Position numbers and translations under genes: made by a program | Shown here: piece by piece, positions 7,549 to 15,979 of the stretch | Layout: the number at the start of each line of letters is the position of its first letter | Numbering within the stretch: position 1 is the stretch's first letter | NCBI RefSeq assembly: GCF_007829815.1 | Contig: NZ_VIWT01000001.1 | Span: 5,423,001-5,487,000 of the forward strand | Source: Kitasatospora viridis | GTDB taxonomy: Bacteria > Actinomycetota > Actinomycetes > Streptomycetales > Streptomycetaceae | DNA: 64,000 nt | Direction: 5' to 3' | Notes under the pieces: model-generated | What the model was told of the DNA's origin: nothing | The model's database searches: none | What the model saw: the letters and a program-made list of their open reading frames with translations, nothing else

Positions 7549-8368
7549 CACCGTGACGACGACCGACCGCGAGGAGCGCGACGCCAAGGCGATCGCCGCG
7601 GCGCAGGAGACCCGGGTCCCGACCGTGGTCGTGGACGACGTGCACATCATCTACAAGGTGCACGGCGCCTCGGCCGGCAAGGGCAGCGCCACCTCGGCGC
7701 TCTCCCGGCTGATCAGCAAGAAGCGCTCTCCCGCGATCACCGAGGTGCACGCCGTGCGCGGCATCTCCTTCACCGCCTACAAGGGCGAGGCGATCGGCCT
7801 GATCGGCTCCAACGGCTCCGGCAAGTCGACCATGCTGTCGGCCATCGCCGGCCTGCTGCCGACGGCCAAGGGCGGGATCTACACCCAGGGCCAGCCCTCG
7901 CTGCTCGGCGTGAACGCGGCGCTGATGGACGACCTGACCGGTGAGCGCAACGTGGTGCTCGGCTGCCTGGCGATGGGCATGAGCCCGGCCCAGGTGAAGG
8001 AGCGCTACCAGGACATCGTGGACTTCTCGGGCATCAACGAGAAGGGCCAGTTCATCAACCTGCCGATGCGCACCTACTCGTCCGGCATGGCCGCCCGCCT
8101 GCGGTTCTCCATCGCGGCGGCCAAGACCCACGACGTGCTGCTGATCGACGAGGCGCTGTCCACCGGCGACCAGGCGTTCCAGCGCCGCAGCGAGGCCCGG
8201 ATCCGCGAGCTGCGCAAGGAGGCCGGTACGGTCTTCCTGGTCAGCCACAACAACAACGCGATCCGCGACACCTGCGAGCGGACCATCTGGATCGAGACCG
8301 GCGAGCTGATCATGGACGGTCCGACCGACGAGGTGGTCGGGATGTACGAGCGCGGCGAGCGCCCGTAG
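7541..8368 (+). CDS. ABC transporter ATP-binding protein (TagH/Wzt-like)
   Basis: 275 residues, GTG start. Walker A is GSNGSGKST (about residue 88), the signature YSSGMAAR lies near 182, Walker B is VLLIDEALSTGD and the switch His is in VSHN. The N-terminal 60 residues, before the Walker A domain, are typical of TagH/Wzt-type ATPases of polysaccharide export. It lacks the long C-terminal carbohydrate-binding domain of true Wzt, so it should not recognise a polymer terminal cap. It pairs with the permease just upstream and ends the operon; a perfect terminator follows. Confidence 0.88.
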   Translation: MADTVTTTDREERDAKAIAAAQETRVPTVVVDDVHIIYKVHGASAGKGSATSALSRLISKKRSPAITEVHAVRGISFTAYKGEAIGLIGSNGSGKSTMLSAIAGLLPTAKGGIYTQGQPSLLGVNAALMDDLTGERNVVLGCLAMGMSPAQVKERYQDIVDFSGINEKGQFINLPMRTYSSGMAARLRFSIAAAKTHDVLLIDEALSTGDQAFQRRSEARIRELRKEAGTVFLVSHNNNAIRDTCERTIWIETGELIMDGPTDEVVGMYERGERP

Positions 8369-8390
8369 GTCCGAGCCGACCCGCCGACAC

Positions 8391-8435
8391 CGGAGCCGGT
8401 GCCGGGACGCCAGAAGCGTCCCGGCACCGGCTCCG
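8391..8435 (+). terminator. Strong intrinsic terminator
   Basis: A perfect 19-bp stem (CGGAGCCGGTGCCGGGACG with its complement) around a 7-nt loop starts 23 bp after the ATPase stop, then TCGTT. It separates the polymer-export operon from the hopanoid operon. Confidence 0.85.
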
Positions 8436-8676
8436 TCGTTGTGCGCCCGGGGCCGTCCGGTGCGCCGGCCGGCGGGGCCCCGCGCACGCCCTGAGCAGGC
8501 GCGCGGGGGCGTGTGCGCCGGGCGAGTGAGCAGGTTCGGCGCGCCGTGGGGCGGGCTTTTCGGCTGGTGCCGGAAAGTGAAAGGGTGGGGGCCCAGGCGC
8601 GGTCCGTTTCCGCCCCGGGGGAATATCCGAGTCGATTCCATGGTCAACACCGGTGTAGAACGGGGGAGTGACGGAC

Positions 8677-9627
8677 GTGACGGTATCGGCCCGGTCCTCG
8701 GTGCGGCGCCAGGAGGCCTCGGTGGGGGACACACTCGACAAGGCGGCCAGGGAGAACTTCCCGGTCGCCCCCGGCTTCCTGCCCGCGGCCTGGCGGGACG
8801 ACCTGATGGCGGTCTACGGCTTCGCGCGGCTGGTCGACGACGCGGGGGACGGCGACCTCGCCGACCCCGCCGGGACGGCGGAGCTGCTGGGGGCCCCCAC
8901 TCCTTCGGAGCAGTCGGACGATACGACTTTCAGACTCGGCCTTCTCGATGCCCTCGAACGCGATCTCGACCGGGTGTTCGAGTCCGGGATGCCCGGTGCC
9001 GTCGGCGAGCGCCCGCGGCACCCGCTGCTGCGCGCCCTGGTCCCGCTGGTCGGGCGCCCGGACGTCACCCCCGAACCGTTCCGCCGGCTGATCGAGGCCA
9101 ACCGGGTCGACCAGACGGTCGCCCGCTACCGGACCTTCGACGACCTGGTCGGCTACTGCACGCTCTCCGCCGACCCGGTCGGCCGGCTGGTGCTGGCCCT
9201 GGCCGGGGTGTCGACCCCGCAGCGGATCGTGCTCTCCGACCGGATCTGCACCGCGCTCCAGGTGATCGAGCACCTGCAGGACGTGGCCGAGGACTTCGCC
9301 AACGGCCGGATCTACCTGCCGGCCTCGGACATGGCCCGGTTCCGGGTCACCGAGGCCGACCTGGGCCGGTCGTCCGCGGACGACCGGGTCCGTGAGCTGG
9401 TCGTCTTCGAGGCCGGCCGAGCCCGGACCCTGCTCGATCACGGCGCCCCGCTGGTGGGTACGGTTCGTGGCAGGCTTCGACTGCTGCTGGCGGGATTCAC
9501 GGCCGGCGGGTACGCGGCACTGGCGGCCATCGAGGCGGCCGGCCACGACGTGCTCGCCGTGCAGCCGAAGCCCGACAAGCGCCGCCTCGCGATGAAGGCG
9601 GCGGCCATCTTCGCGAAGGGAAGGTGA
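8677..9627 (+). CDS. hpnC: Hydroxysqualene synthase
   Basis: 316 residues. A squalene/phytoene synthase-like fold is shown by YGFARLVDDAGD (about 46-57), YCTLSADPVGRLVL and HLQDVAEDFANGRIYLP, where the second metal motif is altered as usual for HpnC. HpnC converts presqualene diphosphate to hydroxysqualene in the three-step HpnCDE route that replaces classical squalene synthase. The GTG at 8677 has GGGGGAG about 9 nt upstream. The GTG at 8668 would sit directly on that site, so it is less likely. First gene of the hopanoid operon; overlaps hpnD by 4 bp. Confidence 0.92.
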   Translation: MTVSARSSVRRQEASVGDTLDKAARENFPVAPGFLPAAWRDDLMAVYGFARLVDDAGDGDLADPAGTAELLGAPTPSEQSDDTTFRLGLLDALERDLDRVFESGMPGAVGERPRHPLLRALVPLVGRPDVTPEPFRRLIEANRVDQTVARYRTFDDLVGYCTLSADPVGRLVLALAGVSTPQRIVLSDRICTALQVIEHLQDVAEDFANGRIYLPASDMARFRVTEADLGRSSADDRVRELVVFEAGRARTLLDHGAPLVGTVRGRLRLLLAGFTAGGYAALAAIEAAGHDVLAVQPKPDKRRLAMKAAAIFAKGR

Positions 9628-10529
9628 ACGCCCGAGTGGCGGCATCACCACTGGCGTCGGCACCGGTCATGGCGGCGTACCGCTACTGCGAGGCGGTCAC
9701 CGCCCTGCAGGCCCGCAACTTCAGCTACGGGATCCGGCTGCTCCCGGAGCCGAAGCGGCTCGCCATGTCCGCGCTCTACGCGCTGGCCCGCCGGGTCGAC
9801 GACATCGGCGACGGCGAGCAGCTGACGCCCGAGCGCAAGCACGAGCAGCTGCTGGCCACCCGGACCCTGCTGGACGAGGTCCGGGCGGGCAGCGTCGCCG
9901 AGGAGGACACCGACCCGATCAAGGTCGCGCTGGCCGACGCGGCGCGGCGCTTCCCGATCCCGCTGGACGCCTTCGACGAGCTGATCGACGGCGTCGAGAT
10001 GGACCTGCGCGGCGAGGAGTACCGCACCTTCGAGGACCTCAAGGTGTACTGCCGCTGCGTGGCCGGCTCGATCGGCCGGCTCTCGCTCGGCGTCTACGGC
10101 TGCGAGGACCCCAAGCGGGGCGCCGAGTACGCGGACACACTGGGCCTGGCCCTGCAGCTCACCAACATCCTGCGCGACCTGCGCGAGGACGCGATCAACG
10201 GGCGCACCTACCTGCCCGCCGAGGACCTGGCCCGGTTCGGCTGCGAGCAGGGCTTCGCGCTGTCCCGGCCGCCGGTCGGCGCGGACTTCACCGGCCTGGT
10301 CGCCTTCGAGGCCGAGCGCGCCCAGGGCTACTTCGAGGAGGGCCTGCGGCTGCTCCCGATGCTGGACCGGCGCAGCCGGGCCTGCACCGCCGCGATGGCG
10401 GGGATCTACCACCGGCTGCTCGGGCGGATCGCGGCCGAGCCGGAGTCGGTGCTGCGCGGCCGGGTCTCGCTGCCCGGCTGGGAGAAGGCCTACGTCGCGC
10501 TCTCCGGCTTGGCCGGAGGACGCTCTTGA
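9624..10529 (+). CDS. hpnD: Presqualene diphosphate synthase
   Basis: 301 residues. Both Asp-rich motifs of head-to-head prenyl synthases are intact: ALARRVDDIGD (about 50-60) and LTNILRDLREDAINGRTYLP. YCRCVAGSIGRLSL is also conserved. It condenses two farnesyl diphosphates to presqualene diphosphate, the substrate for HpnC. The GTG start overlaps the hpnC stop. An in-frame GTG at 9636 has better spacing from GAAGGGAAGG and is a possible alternative start. Confidence 0.93.
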   Translation: MNARVAASPLASAPVMAAYRYCEAVTALQARNFSYGIRLLPEPKRLAMSALYALARRVDDIGDGEQLTPERKHEQLLATRTLLDEVRAGSVAEEDTDPIKVALADAARRFPIPLDAFDELIDGVEMDLRGEEYRTFEDLKVYCRCVAGSIGRLSLGVYGCEDPKRGAEYADTLGLALQLTNILRDLREDAINGRTYLPAEDLARFGCEQGFALSRPPVGADFTGLVAFEAERAQGYFEEGLRLLPMLDRRSRACTAAMAGIYHRLLGRIAAEPESVLRGRVSLPGWEKAYVALSGLAGGRS

Positions 10530-10623
10530 CCGTTGCCGATCTTGGGCAGAGATTCAGCAGGCCGGTCCGGTGGACCACGAACAGGGCGAAGCCGACGAGC
10601 AGGGCACTGAGCAGGGAGGCGAG

Positions 10624-12030
10624 ATGACCGGGCGCACCGCAGGCCGCACAGCCGTGGTGGTCGGCGGCGGCCTGGCCGGACTGACCGCCGCGCTGCGGCT
10701 CGCCGAGGCCGACGTCCGGGTCACCCTGCTGGAGGCCCGGCCCCGGCTCGGCGGCCTGGCCTTCTCGTTCCGCCGCGGCGAGCTGACCGTGGACAACGGC
10801 CAGCACGTCTTCCTGCGCTGCTGCACGGCTTACCGGGGCTTGATCGACCGGCTGGGCGCGGACGGGAAGGTAAAGATCCAGCCAAGGCTGGAGGTGCCGG
10901 TGCTCTCCGTCGACGAGCACGGGCACTACCGGTACGGCCGGCTCAGCCGGTCCGACCTGCCCGTGCCGCTGCACCTGTCCGCCAGCCTGGCCCGCTACCC
11001 GCACCTGGCGCCGGCCGACCGGCTGCGGGTGATCCGCGGCGCGCTGGCGCTGCAGCGGCTGGACCTGGCCGACCCGGCGCTGGACGCCGTCTCGTTCGGC
11101 GAGTGGTTGCGCTCCCACGGGCAGAACGACCGCACCCTGGCCGCGCTCTGGGACCTGGTCGGCGTGGCCACCCTGAACGCCCGGGCCGACCAGGTCTCGC
11201 TGGCGCTGGCCGCGATGGTCTTCAAGACCGGGCTGCTCACCGAGCGCGGCGCCAGCGACATCGGCATCGCCTCGGTGCCCTTGGGAGCGCTGCACCACGA
11301 CCTGGCGGGCCGTGAACTGGCCGCCGCCCAGGTCGAGGTGCGGCTGCGGACCAAGGCCGTGGAACTGAAGCCGGACGGGGACGGCCGGCACACCGTGCGG
11401 CTGGACGGCGGCGAACTGCTCACCGCCGACACCGTGGTGCTGGCCGGCGCCCAGGACACCGCCCAGGCGCTGCTGCCGCCGGAGTCGATCGACGGTCAGC
11501 GGCGGCTCAGCGAGCTCGGCTACGCGCCGATCCTCAACGTGCACGTGGTCTACGACCGGCCGGTGCTGCGCCGCCCGTTCTTCGCGGCGCTGGACTCGCC
11601 GGTGCAGTGGGTCTTCGACCGCACCGCGCACTCCGGCGTGACCGCGGTGCACCCCGGTGCGCAGTACCTGGCGCTCTCCCAGTCGGCCGTGCAGGACGAG
11701 ATCGAGTTGTCGGTGGCCGAGTTGCGCGGCCGCTACCTGCCCGAGCTGGCCCGGTTGCTGCCGCCGGCCCGCGGGGCCGAGGTGCTCGACTTCTTCGTCA
11801 CCCGGGAGCGGACCGCGACCTTCGACCCGGCTCCGGGCACGGCCGCCCTGCGGCCCGGACCGGTGACCCGGGTGCGCGGTCTGCTGCTGGCCGGTTCGTG
11901 GACCGCCACCGACTGGCCCGCGACCATGGAGGGCGCGGTGCGCAGCGGCCACGCGGCGGCCGACGCCGCGCTCGCCGCCGCCGGTCGGCGCGCCCCGGTG
12001 GACCGGGGCGACGGACGGTGGCCGCGATGA
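10624..12030 (+). CDS. hpnE: Hydroxysqualene dehydroxylase (FAD amine-oxidase family)
   Basis: 468 residues. An N-terminal dinucleotide-binding motif VVVGGGLAGLTAALRLAE, then LLEARPRLGGLAFSF and DNGQHVFL, places it in the phytoene desaturase-like FAD family. The C-terminal GLLLAGSWTATDWPATMEGAVRSG is the second FAD-contact motif. HpnE reductively removes the hydroxyl of hydroxysqualene to give squalene. The ATG at 10624 has GGGAGGCGAG upstream. An in-frame GTG at 10570 would add a charged 18-residue leader with no family similarity. The stop overlaps the next start (ATGA). Confidence 0.92.
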   Translation: MTGRTAGRTAVVVGGGLAGLTAALRLAEADVRVTLLEARPRLGGLAFSFRRGELTVDNGQHVFLRCCTAYRGLIDRLGADGKVKIQPRLEVPVLSVDEHGHYRYGRLSRSDLPVPLHLSASLARYPHLAPADRLRVIRGALALQRLDLADPALDAVSFGEWLRSHGQNDRTLAALWDLVGVATLNARADQVSLALAAMVFKTGLLTERGASDIGIASVPLGALHHDLAGRELAAAQVEVRLRTKAVELKPDGDGRHTVRLDGGELLTADTVVLAGAQDTAQALLPPESIDGQRRLSELGYAPILNVHVVYDRPVLRRPFFAALDSPVQWVFDRTAHSGVTAVHPGAQYLALSQSAVQDEIELSVAELRGRYLPELARLLPPARGAEVLDFFVTRERTATFDPAPGTAALRPGPVTRVRGLLLAGSWTATDWPATMEGAVRSGHAAADAALAAAGRRAPVDRGDGRWPR

Positions 12031-13190
12031 CCGCCCCGGCCGGCACCCAGCTCAGCACGCCCAGCAACACCAGACCTACGGCTCAGGGAGAGGGATCACT
12101 CGTGGAGGCACGTCCCAGCACGGTCGCGGGCGCGACGGCCCAGGCCGAACCCGTCTCGGTACCCGAGCTGCTGGCCAGGGGCCGCACGCTCTGCACCCCG
12201 CCGCTGCGCTCGGCGGTGTCCCGGCTCGCCCCGCCGATGGACGCGGTCGCGGCCTACCACTTCGGCTGGACCGACCAGGCCGGCAACCCGGTCGCCGGCG
12301 ACGGCGGCAAGGCGGTCCGCCCGGCGCTGGCGCTGCTCTCCGCCGAGGCGGCCGGGGCCGGCGCGCACGCGGGTGTGCCCGGTGGCGTCGCGGTGGAGCT
12401 GGTGCACAACTTTTCGCTGCTGCATGATGATCTGATGGACGGTGACGAAACCCGCAGGCACCGGGCCACCGCCTGGACCGTCTTCGGTCCGGCCCAGGCG
12501 ATCCTGGTCGGCGACGCGCTGGCCACCCTGGGCACCGAGGTGCTGCTGGACGCCGGCCGGACCGGTGCCGCCACCGCCGCCGACGCCGCCCGCGCGGTCA
12601 GCCTGATCACCACCGCCACCCGCAAGCTGATCGACGGTCAGGCCCGGGACCTCTCCTTCGAGCACCGCGACGTGGTCACCGTCGCCGAGTGCCTGGAGAT
12701 GGAGGGCGGCAAGACCGGCGCCCTGCTGGCCGCCGCCGCCGCGATCGGCGCGGTGCTGGCCGGGGCGGACGACCGCACCTCGGACGCGCTGCAGCGCTAC
12801 GGGCACCACCTCGGCCTGGCCTTCCAGGCCGTGGACGACCTGCTCGGCATCTGGGGGGCCACCGAGGTCACCGGCAAGCCGCACTGGGGCGACCTGCGCC
12901 AGCGCAAGAAGTCGCTGCCGGTCGCCGCCGCGCTGGCCGAGGGCGGCGCCGCCTCGCGGCGGCTGGCCGAACTGCTCGCCGACCCGACCGGGCGCGGCGA
13001 GGAGTCCGAGGAGGTACTGGCCGAGCGGGCCGCGCTGATCGAGCAGGCCGGCGGCCGGGCGTGGACCCAGGAGGAGGCACGCCGCCAGCACAGCACCGCG
13101 CTGGCCGCGCTCGACGAAGTGCCCATGGCCGACCAGGTGCGTGAACGCTTCGTCGCCCTGGCCGAGTTCGTCGTGGTACGAGAGAGGTGA
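12027..13190 (+). CDS. Polyprenyl (probably farnesyl) diphosphate synthase
   Basis: 387 residues. The first Asp-rich motif is LLHDDLMDGDETRRHR; the second is FQAVDDLLGIWG, in which the last Asp of DDxxD is Gly, as is common in actinobacterial members. GGKAVRP is the diphosphate-binding Lys/Arg segment. The first ~40 residues are a low-complexity extension. Within this operon it most likely makes the farnesyl diphosphate used by HpnD. Chain length cannot be fixed by eye, and geranylgeranyl diphosphate is possible. ATGA overlap with hpnE; the shc TTG start follows 7 bp after its stop. Confidence 0.85.
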   Translation: MTAPAGTQLSTPSNTRPTAQGEGSLVEARPSTVAGATAQAEPVSVPELLARGRTLCTPPLRSAVSRLAPPMDAVAAYHFGWTDQAGNPVAGDGGKAVRPALALLSAEAAGAGAHAGVPGGVAVELVHNFSLLHDDLMDGDETRRHRATAWTVFGPAQAILVGDALATLGTEVLLDAGRTGAATAADAARAVSLITTATRKLIDGQARDLSFEHRDVVTVAECLEMEGGKTGALLAAAAAIGAVLAGADDRTSDALQRYGHHLGLAFQAVDDLLGIWGATEVTGKPHWGDLRQRKKSLPVAAALAEGGAASRRLAELLADPTGRGEESEEVLAERAALIEQAGGRAWTQEEARRQHSTALAALDEVPMADQVRERFVALAEFVVVRER

Positions 13191-13197
13191 CAGCAAG

Positions 13198-15306
13198 TTG
13201 ACAGCAACCGCGGACGGCCGGCTCGACCCTGAGTACGATTCCGAGCCGGTCGCGGTGGACGAACGGCGCCGGGCCCCGGGAGATCCGACCGGGGCCGGGC
13301 CGGCCGGGCAACACGCGGCGGCCACAGGGGGGCCGGCCGGCGAACCGGGTGAGGACCCGTCACCCCTGGACCGCGCGGCGATCGAGGACAGCCTGCGCCG
13401 GGCCACCGAACACCTGTTGTCGCTCCAGGACGAGCAGGGCTGGTGGAAGGGGGACCTCGAAACCAATGTGACGATGGACGCCGAGGACCTGTTACTGCGT
13501 CAGTTCCTCGGGATCCGGACCGCCGAGCAGACCGCCGCCACCGCCGAGTGGATCCGGTCGCAACAACGCGAGGACGGCACCTGGGGAACGTTCCACGGAG
13601 GTCCACCGGAGATCTCCACCACCGTCGAGGCGTACGTCGCGCTGCGCCTGGCGGGTGACCGGCCGGACGCCCCGCACATGCGGGCCGCGGCCGAGTACGT
13701 GCGCGGCGAGGGCGGCATCGCCGCCACCCGGGTGTTCACCCGGATCTGGCTGGCCCTGTTCGGCTGGTGGCCCTGGGAGCGGCTGCCGGAGATGCCGCCG
13801 GAGATCATGTTCCTGCCCAAGTGGGCACCGCTCAACATCTACGCCTTCGGCTGCTGGGCCCGGCAGACCATCGTGCCGCTGACCGTGGTCTCCGCCTTCC
13901 GCCCGGTGCGCCCGGCCCCGTTCGACCTGACCGAGTTGCACACCGACCCGGACAACCCCTTCCCGCTGCGCCCGCTGGCCCCGCCGACCAGTTGGGACGG
14001 CTTCTTCGAGCGGCTCGACCTGGTGCTGCACGCCTACCACAAGCGCGCGGTGCGGCCGCTGCGCAGACTGGCGCTCAACCAGGCCGGCCGGTGGATCGTC
14101 GAGCGCCAGGAGGCGGACGGCTGCTGGGGCGGGATCCAGCCGCCCGCCGTCTACTCGCTGATCGCCCTGCACCTGCTCGGCTACGAGCTGGAGCACCCGG
14201 TGATGCGCCGCGGCCTGGACGCCTTCGACCGCTTCACCGTGCACACCGAGGGCGGCGGCCGCTGGATGGAGGCCTGTCAGTCCCCGGTCTGGGACACCTG
14301 CCTGGCCACCATCGCGCTGGTCGACGCCGGGCTGCCGGCCGACCACCCGGCGCTGGTGAAGGCCACCGACTGGATGGTCGGCGAGGAGATCACCAAGAAG
14401 GGCGACTGGTCGGTGCAGCGGCCCGCGCTGGCGCCCGGCGGCTGGGCCTTCGAGTTCCACAACGACACCTACCCGGACATCGACGACACCGCCGAGGTGG
14501 TGCTGGCGCTGCGCCGGGTCGACCACCCGGACCCGGCGCGGGTCGAGGCCTCGGTGCGCCGCGGGGTGGAGTGGAACCTCGGGATGCAGTCCAAGAACGG
14601 CGCCTGGGGCGCCTTCGACGTGGACAACACCAGCACGCTGCCGAACAAGCTGCCGTTCTGCGACTTCGGCGAGGTGGTGGACCCGCCGTCCGCCGACGTC
14701 ACCGCCCACGTGGTGGAGATGCTGGCCGAGGTCGGGCAGGCCGACGACCCGCGCACCCGGCGCGGGATCGACTGGCTGCTGGCGAACCAGGAGAGCGACG
14801 GCTCCTGGTTCGGCCGCTGGGGCACCAACTACATCTACGGCACCGGCTCGGTGGTGCCGGCGCTGACCGCGGCCGGGGTGCCGGAGTCCGACCCGGCGAT
14901 CCGCCGGGCCGTCAGCTGGCTGGAGGAGCGGCAGAACCAGGACGGCGGCTGGGGCGAGGACATGCGCTCCTACGAGGACCCGGCGAAGTGGTCCGGGCGC
15001 GGCGACTCCACCGCCTCGCAGACCGCCTGGGCGCTGATGGCGCTGCTGGCGGCCGGCGAGGGTCCAGGGGGTCGGTACGCCCCGGGTGACGGGCGGGGCA
15101 GCGCCGCGGTGGAGCGCGGGGTGCGCTGGCTCGCCGCCACCCAGTTGGCCGAAGGCAGCTGGGACGAGCCGCAGTTCACCGGCACCGGCTTCCCGTGGGA
15201 CTTCTCCATCAACTACCACCTCTACCGGCTGGTCTTCCCGGTCACCGCGCTCGGCCGCTACCTGAACGGCAACCCGGTGCTGGGGCGCGCGGGGAGGACC
15301 GGGTGA
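13198..15306 (+). CDS. shc: Squalene-hopene cyclase, containing a TTA codon
   Basis: 702 residues. It cyclises squalene to hopene/hopanol at the membrane. The protonating DxDD motif is D427-I-D-D430. QW repeats are plentiful (QDEQGWW, QREDGTWG, QEADGCWG, QSKNGAWG, QESDGSW, QNQDGGWG). A ~50-residue Ala/Gly/Pro-rich leader precedes the catalytic domain. The start is placed at TTG 13198 (MTATADG), with GAGAGAGG at suitable distance; an in-frame GTG at 13141 lies inside the previous gene. Leu99 is encoded by TTA (13492-13494), the codon read by the developmentally regulated bldA tRNA in streptomycetes. Confidence 0.96.
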   Translation: MTATADGRLDPEYDSEPVAVDERRRAPGDPTGAGPAGQHAAATGGPAGEPGEDPSPLDRAAIEDSLRRATEHLLSLQDEQGWWKGDLETNVTMDAEDLLLRQFLGIRTAEQTAATAEWIRSQQREDGTWGTFHGGPPEISTTVEAYVALRLAGDRPDAPHMRAAAEYVRGEGGIAATRVFTRIWLALFGWWPWERLPEMPPEIMFLPKWAPLNIYAFGCWARQTIVPLTVVSAFRPVRPAPFDLTELHTDPDNPFPLRPLAPPTSWDGFFERLDLVLHAYHKRAVRPLRRLALNQAGRWIVERQEADGCWGGIQPPAVYSLIALHLLGYELEHPVMRRGLDAFDRFTVHTEGGGRWMEACQSPVWDTCLATIALVDAGLPADHPALVKATDWMVGEEITKKGDWSVQRPALAPGGWAFEFHNDTYPDIDDTAEVVLALRRVDHPDPARVEASVRRGVEWNLGMQSKNGAWGAFDVDNTSTLPNKLPFCDFGEVVDPPSADVTAHVVEMLAEVGQADDPRTRRGIDWLLANQESDGSWFGRWGTNYIYGTGSVVPALTAAGVPESDPAIRRAVSWLEERQNQDGGWGEDMRSYEDPAKWSGRGDSTASQTAWALMALLAAGEGPGGRYAPGDGRGSAAVERGVRWLAATQLAEGSWDEPQFTGTGFPWDFSINYHLYRLVFPVTALGRYLNGNPVLGRAGRTG

Positions 15307-15977
15307 CGACGGCTCCGCTGCTGGTGCTCTGCGCGCTGGCGCCCGAGGCCTGGGCGCTGCGCGGCGGGGACTGGTCCGGCGCGCCCGGCGGACCGCCGGT
15401 GCTGGTGCGCACCGGGATGGGGCCGCAGAAGGCCGGACGGACCGTCAGCGCGCTGCTGGCGCGCGGCACCCCCGCCTACGGGGCGGTGGTGCTCACCGGG
15501 TTCTGCGCGGCCGCGGCCCCGGGAACAACACCCGGCCAGGTGGTTGTTGCCGACAGGGTGCACTCCGCGTCGGGACGTTCCACGACGACCCAGCAGGCCG
15601 AGCCGCTGGCCCGGTCGCTGCGGGGTCTGGGGCTGGACGTGCGGATCGGCGCGCTGCACTCCGCGGACCACGTGGTGCGCGGGCCCGAGCGCCGGGTGCT
15701 GCACCGGGCCGGCGTGACGGCGGTGGACATGGAGTCCGCCGCCGTGCTGGAGCGGCTGCCCGCGGGCCTGCCGGTGGCCGCGGTCCGGGTGGTGGTGGAC
15801 ACGCCCGAGCACGAACTCCTCAGACCCGGGACGCTGCCCGGGGGGCTGCGCGCCTTCCGCGCCCTGCGGGCCCTCGTGCCCGCCCTGGCCGACTGGCACC
15901 GCGCCGTCCTCGCCGCCCCGTCCGACCCCGTTCCGAACTCCCCTTCCCTGCCGAAGTTCTCTCAGGAAGTGAGCTAG
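15303..15977 (+). CDS. hpnG: Adenosylhopane nucleosidase (HpnG, MTA/SAH nucleosidase-like)
   Basis: 224 residues. The fold is that of nucleoside phosphorylase/MTAN enzymes. VRTGMGPQKA lies near the N-terminus, VLTGFCAAAAPGTTPGQVVVADRV follows the expected GxxG pattern, and TAVDMESAAVL carries the substrate-binding Met-Glu. HpnG removes adenine from adenosylhopane on the way to ribosylhopane and bacteriohopanetetrol-type side chains. The GTG start overlaps the shc stop by 4 bp. The last 20 residues are a Pro/Ser-rich tail. Confidence 0.88.
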   Translation: MTTAPLLVLCALAPEAWALRGGDWSGAPGGPPVLVRTGMGPQKAGRTVSALLARGTPAYGAVVLTGFCAAAAPGTTPGQVVVADRVHSASGRSTTTQQAEPLARSLRGLGLDVRIGALHSADHVVRGPERRVLHRAGVTAVDMESAAVLERLPAGLPVAAVRVVVDTPEHELLRPGTLPGGLRAFRALRALVPALADWHRAVLAAPSDPVPNSPSLPKFSQEVS

Positions 15978-15979
15978 TC

